Virus record (IMG/VR): IMGVR_UViG_3300045996_000607
Location: 1-64,000 of that record
Strand: one strand, 5' to 3'
Source of the DNA: a virus
DNA length: 64,000 bases
Positions 32,864-41,746 of the stretch are shown here, piece by piece (position 1 is the stretch's first letter; each line of letters begins with the position of its first letter). The notes below the pieces were generated by a model. It saw only the letters and a program-made list of their open reading frames with translations. It had not been told where the DNA came from and searched no databases. The position numbers and the translations under genes were made by a program.

Positions 32864-33375
32864 TCCACTGGAACCCGACGCGAGAGGGCAAGCAAACGTG
32901 CCCCGAATGCAGCGACAAGCGGAAACACAAGAAAGACAGGTGCTTGAGTGTCACACGAACCGACGAGGGATATGTCTGGTACTGCCACCACTGCCAGTTC
33001 GCAGGCGGCACCGGCAATGCATCCGAAGCACGCGGCATGGATCGAAGCCCGCGGGATTTCCGCCGGGCTGGCAGCAAAGCTTGGGCTGGAGACAGTCGAC
33101 CGATCCGGCGCGAAGTGGTTGGCGGTTCCCTACGTGGAGCACGGCCGGACGGTGAACCACAAGTATCGGCTCACCTCCGAGAAGCGCCACATGATGGACC
33201 CGGACGCGCCGCTGGTGCTCTGGAACCTCGACGGGCTGGAACGGGCAGCCGAGACTGGTCAACCATGGGTTCTCTGCGAGGGCGAGTGGGATGCGATGGT
33301 GGCGCTCGATCTGGGCTGGGACGCCAGCTCGGTTCCCAACGGGGCGCCCTCCACGGAGAGCGACGACCCGGCTAA
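32860..33375 (+). CDS. Primase zinc-ribbon frame, out of frame with helicase
   Basis: From ATG 32860 the first 50 residues are a primase-type zinc ribbon: CPECSDKRKHKKDRC then GYVWYCHHCQFAGG. After about 33015 the frame becomes Arg/Gly-rich without pattern up to its stop at 33375, while the sequence expected to follow lies in the next (+1) frame from ATG 33017. Either the two parts are made separately, a +1 frameshift joins them, or one base is wrong. Confidence 0.65.
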   Translation: MIHWNPTREGKQTCPECSDKRKHKKDRCLSVTRTDEGYVWYCHHCQFAGGTGNASEARGMDRSPRDFRRAGSKAWAGDSRPIRREVVGGSLRGARPDGEPQVSAHLREAPHDGPGRAAGALEPRRAGTGSRDWSTMGSLRGRVGCDGGARSGLGRQLGSQRGALHGERRPG

Positions 33376-34453
33376 TGCCAAGCGCTACGAGTTTCTGTGG
33401 CGGGCTCGCGACCAGATAAACCGGGTATCGCGGATCGTTCTCGCGGTCGATGACGACGCAGCCGGCAAGGCACTGCGCGCGGACCTGATTGCGCTGCTCG
33501 GCGCCGATCGCTGCAGCTTCGTGGAGTACCCGTTCCCTGCCAAGGATCTGAACGAAGTCCTGCTCGAGCATGGCGCCGATGCGGTTCACAAGGCGCTGCG
33601 CGAAGCCAAGCCGGTCCCGGTCGAAGGCCTTTATCGGCTCAGCGACTTCCCCGACATGCCCGAGGTTCGCGGTATCCCGCTCGGCATCGACGCGCTGGAT
33701 GGCAAGATCGAGATCGTGGCCGGCACCCTCACGGTGTTCACCGGCTATGCCAACATGGGCAAGACGACCGTGACGAACACGATTGTAGCCCATGCCATCA
33801 TGCGCGGGTTCAACGTGTGCCTTGGCAGCTTCGAAACGCTTCCCAAGCCGATCCTTCGCGACCAGCTCGCACAGGCGCTCATCGGCTGCTCGCGCTACGA
33901 GTTCGCCGGGCATCCTCAACGCAAGGCGGCATACGAGACGCTGGAGAGGCAGATCCGCATCATCAGCAATTCGCTGAACGAGGATCTGGAGATCGACATC
34001 AACGGCCTGCTTGAGCTCGCTCGCACTGCCGCAGTTCGCGACGGGTGCAAGCTGTTCATCTTCGACCCCTGGAACGAGGTCGAGCACAAGCGCCGCGGCG
34101 ATGAGACTGTTACCGAGTATGTCGGCCGCGCCATTCGCGCAGTGAAGCGCTTTGCCCGGATGCACAACGTCGCGGTCTGGATCGTGGCGCACCCGACCAA
34201 GCCGCAGAAGGGCGTCAACCAGATGCCCAGCCTGTACGACGTCTCGGACTCCGCGAATTGGTCGAACAAGGCCGATTACGGGCTGGTCTATCACCGCAAG
34301 GACAAGACCAGGAACGAGGCCCAGCTTGCCGTCGTGAAGGTCCGCATGGGCCTCCCGGGCGAGTGCTGCTGCGAGACGGTGTTTCTGGATCAGCGCACGG
34401 GCCGGATTGCCGGTTCGCACCCCCTCCCCGACAGCATGAAGGAACAGGCATGA
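33017..34453 (+). CDS. Primase-helicase, Toprim and DnaB-like domains
   Basis: 478 residues from MHPKHAAWIEARG. Toprim part: WVLCEGEWDAMVALDL and RIVLAVDDDAAGKALRADL. Helicase part: Walker A in TVFTGYANMGKTTVTN, Walker B in CKLFIFDPWNE, and WIVAHPTKPQKG. This is the T7 gp4/Twinkle layout with the zinc domain in the preceding frame. It would unwind DNA and, if the zinc part is supplied, prime synthesis. The frame extends upstream to 32948. Confidence 0.85.
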   Translation: MHPKHAAWIEARGISAGLAAKLGLETVDRSGAKWLAVPYVEHGRTVNHKYRLTSEKRHMMDPDAPLVLWNLDGLERAAETGQPWVLCEGEWDAMVALDLGWDASSVPNGAPSTESDDPANAKRYEFLWRARDQINRVSRIVLAVDDDAAGKALRADLIALLGADRCSFVEYPFPAKDLNEVLLEHGADAVHKALREAKPVPVEGLYRLSDFPDMPEVRGIPLGIDALDGKIEIVAGTLTVFTGYANMGKTTVTNTIVAHAIMRGFNVCLGSFETLPKPILRDQLAQALIGCSRYEFAGHPQRKAAYETLERQIRIISNSLNEDLEIDINGLLELARTAAVRDGCKLFIFDPWNEVEHKRRGDETVTEYVGRAIRAVKRFARMHNVAVWIVAHPTKPQKGVNQMPSLYDVSDSANWSNKADYGLVYHRKDKTRNEAQLAVVKVRMGLPGECCCETVFLDQRTGRIAGSHPLPDSMKEQA

Positions 34454-34788
34454 GCGAACTAGCTTCAGCCGAGTGGCCGTTTAGCGGTCTGACAAACGCG
34501 GAGATCGAGCGCCTCGACATGCTTTCGGAGGAGGCCGCGGAAATCATCGTGGCGGTGTCCAAGATCAAACGGCACGGTCCGTACAGCTACAACCCGGACA
34601 AGCCCGACGATGGCGACAACGCGGCCCAGCTGAACAGCGAGATATCAGACTTGTTCGGGGTGTTGCTCGGAATGGCAGAGGCCGGGGACCCATTTCATGT
34701 CGGCAGCATCGCCCAGCATCGCGCAGCTTGGACGAAAAAACTTCGGTACTCACACCATCAGGAGAACGCCCGTGCCCATGTATCGTAA
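34450..34788 (+). CDS. MazG-like nucleotide pyrophosphohydrolase
   Basis: 112 residues from ATG 34450. LDMLSEEAAEIIVAVSKIKR, then SEISDLFGVLLGM give the Glu/Asp pattern of all-alpha NTP pyrophosphatases found in phages. It might clean nucleotide pools or lower alarmones. Start overlaps the helicase stop. Confidence 0.65.
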   Translation: MSELASAEWPFSGLTNAEIERLDMLSEEAAEIIVAVSKIKRHGPYSYNPDKPDDGDNAAQLNSEISDLFGVLLGMAEAGDPFHVGSIAQHRAAWTKKLRYSHHQENARAHVS

Positions 34789-35035
34789 AACCGCGCTCGT
34801 TGAAGCTGAGCAGTTCTTGCCGAGCGAAGGCAAAATCCCCGCTGGTGTTATCTCTGACGGCCTCGGCGACCCACTCAAGGACAACCGCTTTTCGTTCGTG
34901 CTCCAAACGCTGGAAGGTCAACACACCCTCCGCAACGGGGATTACATCTGCACCGGGCCCGCTGGCGAAAAGTGGAACGTCGAGCGCAGCATCTTCGAGG
35001 CGACCTATGAGCTAGCTGCGGACACCCCCGCATGA
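34772..35035 (+). CDS. PGDYG-type small protein
   Basis: 87 residues from GTG 34772, placed 7 bases after AGGAG; ATG 34778 is the alternative. ALVEAEQFLPSE, HTLRNGDYICTGPAGEKW and IFEATYEL match the PGDYG phage domain, of unknown function. Confidence 0.7.
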   Translation: MPMYRKTALVEAEQFLPSEGKIPAGVISDGLGDPLKDNRFSFVLQTLEGQHTLRNGDYICTGPAGEKWNVERSIFEATYELAADTPA

Positions 35036-35073
35036 CCGCCATCATCGCAGCAATCGTGGCGAGAGTAGCATGA
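35032..35073 (+). CDS. 13-residue coupled mini-frame
   Basis: Encodes MTAIIAAIVARVA, ATGA-coupled to both neighbours. It may be a genuine hydrophobic micropeptide or only a bridge that keeps ribosomes coupled between 34772-35035 and 35070-35264. Confidence 0.35.
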   Translation: MTAIIAAIVARVA

Positions 35074-35264
35074 GCATCCTCTGCCGCTTCGGCATCCATC
35101 GCTACGGCGAGCCCACCTACGACGGCCCGTACAACCTTGGCGACGGCTTCGAGCGGACATTCGGAAACATGCTCATGATCGAGAAGTGCACGCGCTGCCC
35201 GAAGAAGCGGACCACGCGGTTCTATCTGCCGGTGCTGGCTTCATGGAACAGGAGGAAGGGGTGA
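35070..35264 (+). CDS. Small zinc protein (64 aa)
   Basis: MSILCRFGIHRYGEPTYDGP with CTRCPKKRTTRFYLPVL: a His/Cys ribbon typical of short phage proteins. Function unknown. GTGA overlap with the next gene. Confidence 0.6.
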   Translation: MSILCRFGIHRYGEPTYDGPYNLGDGFERTFGNMLMIEKCTRCPKKRTTRFYLPVLASWNRRKG

Positions 35265-35509
35265 GCGAGATGGAGTGGTTCTTCGACTGCCCGCAATGTG
35301 GGCACATCGGCACCATGGCAGACATGCGCGAGCACCCTACTCGCCCAGTCGCAATGGACCTTGGCTTCTGCCCGAAATGCGGAGGCGAGATCGAGGAGTT
35401 GATCTCTGAGGATCAGGTTCGCGCGCTGATGATCGAGTATGGCGACGATCCTGATGCCGAGATGGCCGCGATCAAAGCCAACCCCCGCAAACCACCGGCG
35501 CAGGAGTGA
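35261..35509 (+). CDS. Zinc-ribbon protein (82 aa)
   Basis: GTG start in the previous stop. FFDCPQCGHIGTMADM and LGFCPKCGGEIEEL form a four-Cys ribbon; an acidic helix follows. Function unknown. Confidence 0.65.
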   Translation: MSEMEWFFDCPQCGHIGTMADMREHPTRPVAMDLGFCPKCGGEIEELISEDQVRALMIEYGDDPDAEMAAIKANPRKPPAQE

Positions 35510-35512
35510 GTG

Positions 35513-35653
35513 ATGGCGCGTAAACTAGGCGGCTCTAGGCCGGTCACGCTCCGAAATGCCTCAAAACTGCCCAACGCAGGCCACTGGACGCGATTTGAGG
35601 GTGAAGTGGGACAATCCCTCACAATCAGCGCGAACACGCCACACGGGCTTTAA
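35513..35653 (+). CDS. Small basic protein (46 aa)
   Basis: ATG 35513 to TAA 35653. Starts MARKLGGSRPVTLRNASKL and ends in a beta-like QSLTISANTPHG. No family recognised; codon use fits its neighbours. Confidence 0.45.
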   Translation: MARKLGGSRPVTLRNASKLPNAGHWTRFEGEVGQSLTISANTPHGL

Positions 35654-35670
35654 AATCGAAAGGACGGGAT

Positions 35671-36216
35671 ATGGGTCGCCACGCAAAGCGCAAGCCGATG
35701 AAAGCCAAGGGTCCGCCCGTTGTCATGGTGACGGGTATCGACGCGACTCCGGAACGCCTCGCCAAGGACCCGGACAACGACATCGTGCCGGCCGGCATCG
35801 AGAAGCTTGGCGAGCGGCAGGGCAAGGCGCGGCAGTTCCGCGCCACGCACCTCGATCGCCTGCACAAGTCGGGCAACCTGAGCTACCTGCAGTGGTACGC
35901 CGGCAACGTGTACCGCGAGACGCATGCCCGCTGCCATTTCGCGCTGTCGGTGGTCGCCAGCTACGGCGAGCGCTCCGGGGCAGCCGAACACCCGGGCAAC
36001 TTCGGCTTCGGGTTGCCACGGCAGGAAGCGCAGGTCAGGGCACGCGACCAGATGCGGCTGATGCGCAGCGAGTTTCCCCGTGAGCTGCAGGGGTTCATGG
36101 ACCGTCTGCTGATCCATGACAGCATGCCGCGCTATGCCGGACGGGCCGCAATGCGGAACATGGCCGAGATCCGCAAAGGGCTGGATGCACTCGCGTTGTA
36201 TCTGCGCTTGACGTGA
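35671..36216 (+). CDS. Candidate late-gene regulator (181 aa)
   Basis: Basic N-terminus (MGRHAKRKPMKAKG), then a helical domain with LHKSGNLSYLQWYAGNVYRE and a C-terminal helix MAEIRKGLDALALYL. AAGGA site upstream. As the last early gene, ahead of a strong terminator and the terminase genes, it sits where Q-like antiterminators or late activators lie. No family proof. Confidence 0.4.
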   Translation: MGRHAKRKPMKAKGPPVVMVTGIDATPERLAKDPDNDIVPAGIEKLGERQGKARQFRATHLDRLHKSGNLSYLQWYAGNVYRETHARCHFALSVVASYGERSGAAEHPGNFGFGLPRQEAQVRARDQMRLMRSEFPRELQGFMDRLLIHDSMPRYAGRAAMRNMAEIRKGLDALALYLRLT

Positions 36217-36266
36217 CCGGAAAATTCGGGCATGGAATCCCACAAGTTGGCGAATTGCGCCAATAA

Positions 36267-36291
36267 GGGCTCGCTTCGGCGGGCCTTTTTC
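36267..36291 (+). terminator. Intrinsic terminator with UUCG loop
   Basis: GGGCTCGC-TTCG-GCGGGCC followed by TTTTT: a 7-pair stem with a very stable tetraloop. It separates early and late genes. A second hairpin (TTGGCG-AATTG-CGCCAA, 36247-36263) precedes it. Confidence 0.85.
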
Positions 36292-36401
36292 GTTTCAGCG
36301 CGCGTCCCCTGCGCTGACCCCGCCCGACCCCGATCCGCAGACGCACTGATGCACCAGCTGCGCGAAGGCCGTCGGGCGGGACATATTCGAGGAGCATTGG
36401 C

Positions 36402-36566
36402 ATGGTTAGCCTTCTGATCACGCTGCTGGTCGCAATCCTCATCGTGGCCGTGCTGTTCTACGCCGTCGACTTGCTCGGCATGGACGGGCGCCTGTCGAAC
36501 CTGCTGAAGCTTGTCGTGATCGTGCTCGCACTGGTCGTCGTGCTTCAGCGGAGCGGTGTGGTCTGA
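36402..36566 (+). CDS. Small two-helix membrane protein (54 aa)
   Basis: Two hydrophobic segments (LLITLLVAILIVAVLFYAV and LLKLVVIVLALVVVL) joined by LLGMDGRLSN. GAGGAG site upstream. Resembles short phage membrane proteins lying just before terminase genes. Function unknown; 185 bases without other genes lie upstream. Confidence 0.65.
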   Translation: MVSLLITLLVAILIVAVLFYAVDLLGMDGRLSNLLKLVVIVLALVVVLQRSGVV

Positions 36567-36569
36567 GCC

Positions 36570-36881
36570 ATGCCTGTCTTCGATGCGGACAACCAGCCTG
36601 AGAACAAGGGAAATGCCGGCAAAGGCCGCCCCAAGGGCTCGGTCAACAAGGCCACCAAGGCGATCAAGGAGATGATCCTTCAGGCGCTGGACGAGGCGCA
36701 CCCTGATGGTGGCGTCGCGTACCTGAAGAAGCAGGCCAACGAGCAGCCGGTCGCGTTTATGGGTTTGCTCGCCAAGGTGATGCCGACGCAGGTTGAGGGC
36801 GCGGGAGAAAACGGCGAACACCTCATCCATACGATCGTGCGCGAAGTTGTCCGGCCGAACGCTCAGCATACCGACAGCTGA
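36570..36881 (+). CDS. terS: Terminase small subunit
   Basis: 103 residues. GKGRPKGSVNKATKAIKEMI and YLKKQANEQPVAFMGLLAKV match the small-terminase type of many alphaproteobacterial phages. It would recognise the packaging site. Overlaps the large subunit by 35 bases. Confidence 0.75.
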   Translation: MPVFDADNQPENKGNAGKGRPKGSVNKATKAIKEMILQALDEAHPDGGVAYLKKQANEQPVAFMGLLAKVMPTQVEGAGENGEHLIHTIVREVVRPNAQHTDS

Positions 36882-38151
36882 GGTCTTCGAACCGCTTCTC
36901 GCCGATGCGCGGGACAAGGCGGCATACGGGGGCCGCGGCTCAGGGAAGTCGCATTTCTTCGGCGGGCTAATGGTTGAGGACTGCCTTGCCGAGCCCGGAC
37001 AGGCAGCGGGCGAGGGCCTGAGGTGTGTTTGTATCCGCGAGGTGCAGAAGGATCTGGCGCAGTCGAGCAAGGCGCTGATCGAGCAGAAATTGAGCGACTT
37101 CAGGCTGACCCAAGCGGATGGGTTCAAGGTGTTCCGGGACGTGATCACCACCCCGGGTGATGGCATTATCATCTTCAAGGGCATGCAGGACTACACCGCT
37201 GACAGCATCAAGTCGCTGGAAGGGTTCAAGCGGGCATGGTGGGAAGAGGCCCAAGGCGCCACGCAGCATTCGATCAACCTGCTTCGCCCGACCATTCGTG
37301 CGCCTGGCTCCCAGCGGTGGTGGAGCTGGAACCCGCGACGGCCGATTGATCCCGTCGACCAGATGTTTCGCGGTGCGGAGAAACCAACCGGCGCCGTCGT
37401 GGTGCAGGCGAACTGGCGGGACAATCCGTGGTTCACCTCGGAGCTTGAGCAGGAGCGCGTTGATGGTCTCCGGATGCAGCCCGACCAGTACGGGCACATC
37501 TGGGACGGCGAGTACGTGACGGTTGTGGAAGGCGCATACTTCGCCAAGGAACTGAATGCAGCGAAGGCCGCAGGCCGGATTGCCAACGTCGCGCCGGACC
37601 CGCTGATGACCTACCGCGCGTTTTGGGACATCGGCGGCACGGGCGCACGGGCCGATTCCTGCTCGATCTGGATAGCCCAGTATGTGGGCCGCGAGATCCG
37701 CGTGCTGGATTATTACGAAGCGCAGGGACAGCCACTTGCTACCCACGTTCAGTGGTTGCGCGAGGAAGGCTATGGTAAGGCCCTTTGTGTGTTGCCGCAC
37801 GATGGTGAGACTAACGATCGGGTCCACGATGTCAGCTTCGAAAGCGCATTGAAGGCTGCCGGGTTTGATGTCGTCGTAATACCCAATCAGGGCAAGGGCG
37901 CGGCCAAGATGCGGGTTGAATCGGCACGCAGGCTATTCCCGTCGATCTGGTTCAACAGGGCAACCACCGAGGGCGGCCGACAGGCGCTTGGCTGGTATCA
38001 CGAGAAGAAGGACGAGGCGCGCAACATCGGCCTCGGCCCGGAGCACGACTGGTCCAGCCACGGGGCTGATGCCTTCGGCCTGATGTGCGTCGCCTATGAG
38101 GCGCCGAAGCAGGCACAGACAATCAATTACGAGAAGAGGGGCATCGCATGA
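36847..38151 (+). CDS. terL: Terminase large subunit
   Basis: 434 residues from TTG 36847, chosen because the family starts about eight residues before PTAEVFEPLL; ATG 36793 is the nearest ATG. Walker A: AAYGGRGSGKSHFF. Walker B: RAWWEEAQGA. Nuclease: FWDIGGTGARADSCSIWIAQ and LPHDGETNDR. It packages DNA into the prohead with the portal encoded next. Confidence 0.9.
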   Translation: MSGRTLSIPTAEVFEPLLADARDKAAYGGRGSGKSHFFGGLMVEDCLAEPGQAAGEGLRCVCIREVQKDLAQSSKALIEQKLSDFRLTQADGFKVFRDVITTPGDGIIIFKGMQDYTADSIKSLEGFKRAWWEEAQGATQHSINLLRPTIRAPGSQRWWSWNPRRPIDPVDQMFRGAEKPTGAVVVQANWRDNPWFTSELEQERVDGLRMQPDQYGHIWDGEYVTVVEGAYFAKELNAAKAAGRIANVAPDPLMTYRAFWDIGGTGARADSCSIWIAQYVGREIRVLDYYEAQGQPLATHVQWLREEGYGKALCVLPHDGETNDRVHDVSFESALKAAGFDVVVIPNQGKGAAKMRVESARRLFPSIWFNRATTEGGRQALGWYHEKKDEARNIGLGPEHDWSSHGADAFGLMCVAYEAPKQAQTINYEKRGIA

Positions 38152-40232
38152 GGGAGGACGCCCCCGATCTGCTCGCATACCTGCAGTCCGAGGCCGAGCG
38201 CGCCAAGGATACATCGCTGGACGATCAGCGGGCCGTCGCCCTCGATTATTACAACGGCGAGCTATTCGGTGATGAGCTTGAGGGGCGCTCGCAGCTGGTG
38301 ACGCGCGATGTTGCCGAAGTGGTCGACCAGCAGGTTATCGAAGTCCTGCGCACGATGGTGTCCGGCGATCATGTCGTTGAGTTCGACGGCGAAGGCGAAG
38401 ATGGCGAGGACTTCGGCCAGCACGCGACAGAGGCGGTCCAATACCAGTTCATGCGCAAGCAGAACGGCTATCGGGTGCTTCACGACAGCCTGAAGGCAGG
38501 CCTGCTCGAGAAGACCGGGATCGTAAAGAGCTGGGTGCAGCGCAAGTTCAAGATCGAGACGGGCGAAGTGCCGATCGACATGCTGCTCGAGGTGCAGGCC
38601 AACCCGGAGTTTGGGGAGGTGCTGGCCGCCGAACCAATCGATGAGCTGGACGAGTTCGAAGGGCTGTGGAAGGTCCGTGTCCGCGTTGAGCAGCCGCCGC
38701 AGTTTCGCGATATGGCCGTTCCGAACGAGGAGTTCCGGATTGCGCCGGATGCGCGGTCACTCGATGATGCTGCCTACATTGCCCATGTGACGGAAAAGAG
38801 CCTGTCCGAACTGATCGAGATGGGCTTCCCGATTGACAAGGTGAATGAGCTGTGGGGCGACAACCCCTCCTCTACCACTCTTGCAAACGCTCGCGATGCC
38901 GGCGCTACGAGCCGTGAGGTAGCGCGGCCCGGCAACCAGCGCCGCCTGTGGCTCTATGAAGAATATGTCCGCTACGATGCCAATGGCGACGGCTACGATG
39001 AGTTGCTGTGCGTGCATCGCATCGGCACGACGATCCTTTCGGTCGAGGAAGTAGAGGAGCAGCCATTCTCGGGATGGACCCCCTTCCCGATGCAGCACCG
39101 GTTCATTGGCCAGTCATCTGCCGACAAGACCATGGACATCCAGCGCACGCGATCGGTGATGTTGCGCCAGGCGATGGACAATCTGTACCTGTCCAACTCG
39201 CCGCGGGTAGCTGTCGATGAAGTGGGCATGACGGCGGATACGATAAGCGACCTCCTGACCGTCCGTCCCGGCGCGCTGGTGCGCTACAAGGGTGGTCAGG
39301 CGCCCGTACCCTTTGCGGTTCCGTTCGTTGCCGGCCACGCCTTTGAGGCCATGGAGATGATGACCGCCGAGCGCGAGTCCCGCACGGGCGTCACGCGGCA
39401 CAATCAGGGGCTGAACCCCGACACGCTGAACAAGACGGCTTCGGGCATGGCGATGCTGCAGCAGGCCGGCGATCAGGTGGGCGAATATGTCGCTCGCAAC
39501 TTCGCGGAAGATCTGGTCGCCCCGATGTTCGCCAAGCGCTACCGGCTGATGCGCAAGTTCGGGCAACCGTTCAGCATGAAGATCGACGGTACGCGGGTGG
39601 AGATCGACCCGCGCACATGGCCCGAAGAGATCGACATGCTGATCAACGTTGGGCTCGGCACCGGCCGCAAGGATCAGCGCCTCGCCTACCGTGTCCAGCT
39701 GCTCGACTTCCAGAAGGAGGCCTATGCTGCCGGCTCACCGCTGGTGAATGAGGACAAGATCTTCAACAATGTCCGCGGCATGATCAAGGATGCGTCGCTG
39801 GGCAGCCCCTCCGACTATCTGGTCGACCCAGAAACGCTGAAGGACCCTGAAACCGGCGAGATGCCGCAGCGTCCTGACCCGCAGGCGGCACAGGCGGAGG
39901 CGCAGGCAGCGATTGAGGCCCAGAAGCTGGCAGGCGAGCAAGCCGAACAGGAGCGGCAGGCGCAGATCAAGATGCGGTCGGTCGAGATTGACGGCGAGAT
40001 CCGCACCATTGGTGCGCAGGCGGACGCGGAGACCAAGCGGGCATCGGCCGAACTGGACGCACAGCTGCGCCGCGACAAGGCGGCGGAAGAGGCGCGGCTT
40101 GCTCAGGACAAGATGATATTCGAGATGGGAATGGCCGAGGAGCGGTTCGAGTTCGAGAAGACCTTGAAGCAGGCACCGCAAGAGGGTTCGGGCGTTAACG
40201 GCTTCAGGCCGGGCGGAGATCTCGCGCAATGA
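38148..40232 (+). CDS. Portal protein
   Basis: 694 residues. SQLVTRDVAEVVDQQVIEVL, the stretch VPNEEFRIAPDARSLDDAAY, HRFIGQSSADKTMDIQRTRS and ESRTGVTRHNQGLNPDTLNK are portal hallmarks of short-tailed phages. The last 130 residues form a long Gln/Ala/Glu coiled coil, as in the P22 barrel. ATGA overlaps at both ends. Confidence 0.9.
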   Translation: MREDAPDLLAYLQSEAERAKDTSLDDQRAVALDYYNGELFGDELEGRSQLVTRDVAEVVDQQVIEVLRTMVSGDHVVEFDGEGEDGEDFGQHATEAVQYQFMRKQNGYRVLHDSLKAGLLEKTGIVKSWVQRKFKIETGEVPIDMLLEVQANPEFGEVLAAEPIDELDEFEGLWKVRVRVEQPPQFRDMAVPNEEFRIAPDARSLDDAAYIAHVTEKSLSELIEMGFPIDKVNELWGDNPSSTTLANARDAGATSREVARPGNQRRLWLYEEYVRYDANGDGYDELLCVHRIGTTILSVEEVEEQPFSGWTPFPMQHRFIGQSSADKTMDIQRTRSVMLRQAMDNLYLSNSPRVAVDEVGMTADTISDLLTVRPGALVRYKGGQAPVPFAVPFVAGHAFEAMEMMTAERESRTGVTRHNQGLNPDTLNKTASGMAMLQQAGDQVGEYVARNFAEDLVAPMFAKRYRLMRKFGQPFSMKIDGTRVEIDPRTWPEEIDMLINVGLGTGRKDQRLAYRVQLLDFQKEAYAAGSPLVNEDKIFNNVRGMIKDASLGSPSDYLVDPETLKDPETGEMPQRPDPQAAQAEAQAAIEAQKLAGEQAEQERQAQIKMRSVEIDGEIRTIGAQADAETKRASAELDAQLRRDKAAEEARLAQDKMIFEMGMAEERFEFEKTLKQAPQEGSGVNGFRPGGDLAQ

Positions 40233-40537
40233 CCGACGCTGTTGCATCTGAGCGCATCGATCGCGGTCAGCGGGCCACATCGGCGCTGCGTGAGTTCCTC
40301 GATCCGGCGTTCGATGTGGTGATTACCGACTATATGTCCCGCCTGACGCAGATTGCCGCCGAGACGCCGTGGGATACGGGTAAAATCATCAAGCTGGCGT
40401 CGGCCGCGAAGATCGCCGAGCAGGTGCGGGTGCAGATCAAGTCGCTCGTTGCTGACGGTGAGGTAGCGCTGGATGGTGTGCAGCGCGCCCGGCAGATCGA
40501 GGGCATGTCGACCGAGCGGAGGAAGTGGCTCGGGTGA
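40229..40537 (+). CDS. Small head-module protein (102 aa)
   Basis: Helical; LREFLDPAFDVVITDYMSRL and RVQIKSLVADGEVALDGVQR. The genome 2 protein 45745-45993 has a similar pattern (RQLLDNPLLAEAF; VVDRIVGELESVIVNGKIA) and also stands before a scaffold gene, so they are probably equivalents. Function unknown. Confidence 0.65.
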   Translation: MTDAVASERIDRGQRATSALREFLDPAFDVVITDYMSRLTQIAAETPWDTGKIIKLASAAKIAEQVRVQIKSLVADGEVALDGVQRARQIEGMSTERRKWLG

Positions 40538-40728
40538 CCATCCGCGAGGACATCTCCGACGCGGGGCTGATGCTGTTCGATGGCCAGCCGACTGATGGGC
40601 AATCAGGCAAGAGCTTGATCCTCACGGACGGCAAGCACTTCGAGATTGTCGAGTTCGATCCTGACAGGGAAAATGAGGAAGCGGTGCTGGCCGACATGCT
40701 GGCGCGGTTCCGGCAACAGCTGAACTAG
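40534..40728 (+). CDS. Small head-module protein (64 aa)
   Basis: GTG start within the previous stop. MLFDGQPTDGQSGKSLILTD and AVLADMLARFRQQLN; beta then helix. Function unknown; a terminator follows. Confidence 0.6.
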   Translation: MTIREDISDAGLMLFDGQPTDGQSGKSLILTDGKHFEIVEFDPDRENEEAVLADMLARFRQQLN

Positions 40729-40753
40729 ATTCCCGCACCAGCGGGTGACGCAA

Positions 40754-40776
40754 GGGCTGCTTCTGCGGCCCTTTTT
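40754..40776 (+). terminator. Intrinsic terminator before scaffold gene
   Basis: GGGCTGC-TTCT-GCGGCCC followed by TTTTTC: a 7-pair stem with one G-U pair. It lies 17 bases before the scaffold start and may lower read-through or process the capsid transcript. Confidence 0.8.
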
Positions 40777-40792
40777 CTTTGGAGCAACACAG

Positions 40793-41734
40793 GTGACCCA
40801 GCTTGCAGAAGCAGTCGCCGACGCTCCCGTTCTCGATGATGCGAACGGTGCGACGGCTGATCAGACGAACGCGCCCCTCGATCCCGCATCGATGTATCCC
40901 GAGGATGCGAAGGAACCAGATGCCGGTGATGAGCCGGAGCAGTCGGACGATGAGCCCGTCGATGACGACCAGACCGACGAAGTGGACGAACCGGAAGCGG
41001 CCATTGATCCACCCGTTAGCTGGGACAAGGAAGCCAAGGCGAAGTTCGCCCAGCTACCTCCTGACATGCAGGCCTTTCTCGCGGAGCAGGACGCCCACCG
41101 CAATCGGCAGGTCACCGATGTCACCACCCGCGCAGCGGAGGCCCAGAGGCAGGCGCAAGCCGAACTTCAGGCCAATGTCGCGGAGAGTCAGCAGTACTAC
41201 GCCCAGCAAGTTGAGTTGGTCGCACAGCAGTTCCTGCCGCCTGAGCCGAACCCGGCCCAGTTTCAGGACATGCAAAGCTACCTGTACGCCAAGGACCAGT
41301 ATGGGCAGGCGCTCGCCCAGCATCAGCAACTGATGCAGCACGCCAGCCAGATCCGTTCACAGGCGGAGCAGCAGCTTCAGCAGCAGCAAATCCAGATGCT
41401 CCAGCAGGATGCAAAGCGCGTCTCGATCGAGCTGCCAGAGCTGAACGACCAGACCCAATACCAGCAGCTGGTACAGGACCTGACGCCGATCGCCAAAGAG
41501 CTTGGCTACGACGACGAACGCATTGCCCAGGCATGGCCTTCCGACATCCTCGCGATGAAGCGGGTGAAGGGCTGGAAGGACAAGGCCAGCAAGTGGGACT
41601 CGCTCCAGGCTCGCAAGATGGAAGGCGTTCGCTCGGCGAAAGCCCTTCCGAAAGTGTCCGCGCCCGGCGCCGCGGGGACAGCAGCGAGAGCCGCACCAGT
41701 CCCCATCGCCAGGCAGCTTTACCCGAACGACTAA
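40793..41734 (+). CDS. Scaffolding protein (genome 1)
   Basis: 313 residues, GTG start. An acidic N-terminus (EPEQSDDEPVDDDQTDEVDE), Gln-rich helical centre and basic C-terminus are typical scaffold features. Position before the capsid gene agrees. It would guide prohead assembly. Confidence 0.75.
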   Translation: MTQLAEAVADAPVLDDANGATADQTNAPLDPASMYPEDAKEPDAGDEPEQSDDEPVDDDQTDEVDEPEAAIDPPVSWDKEAKAKFAQLPPDMQAFLAEQDAHRNRQVTDVTTRAAEAQRQAQAELQANVAESQQYYAQQVELVAQQFLPPEPNPAQFQDMQSYLYAKDQYGQALAQHQQLMQHASQIRSQAEQQLQQQQIQMLQQDAKRVSIELPELNDQTQYQQLVQDLTPIAKELGYDDERIAQAWPSDILAMKRVKGWKDKASKWDSLQARKMEGVRSAKALPKVSAPGAAGTAARAAPVPIARQLYPND

Positions 41735-41746
41735 CAGGAGGCCGCA

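Noticed and set aside
32951-34420. 489-codon antisense frame over the helicase gene
   Set aside because: Shadow of the well-identified primase-helicase; composition rich in Arg, Leu and Val without motifs.
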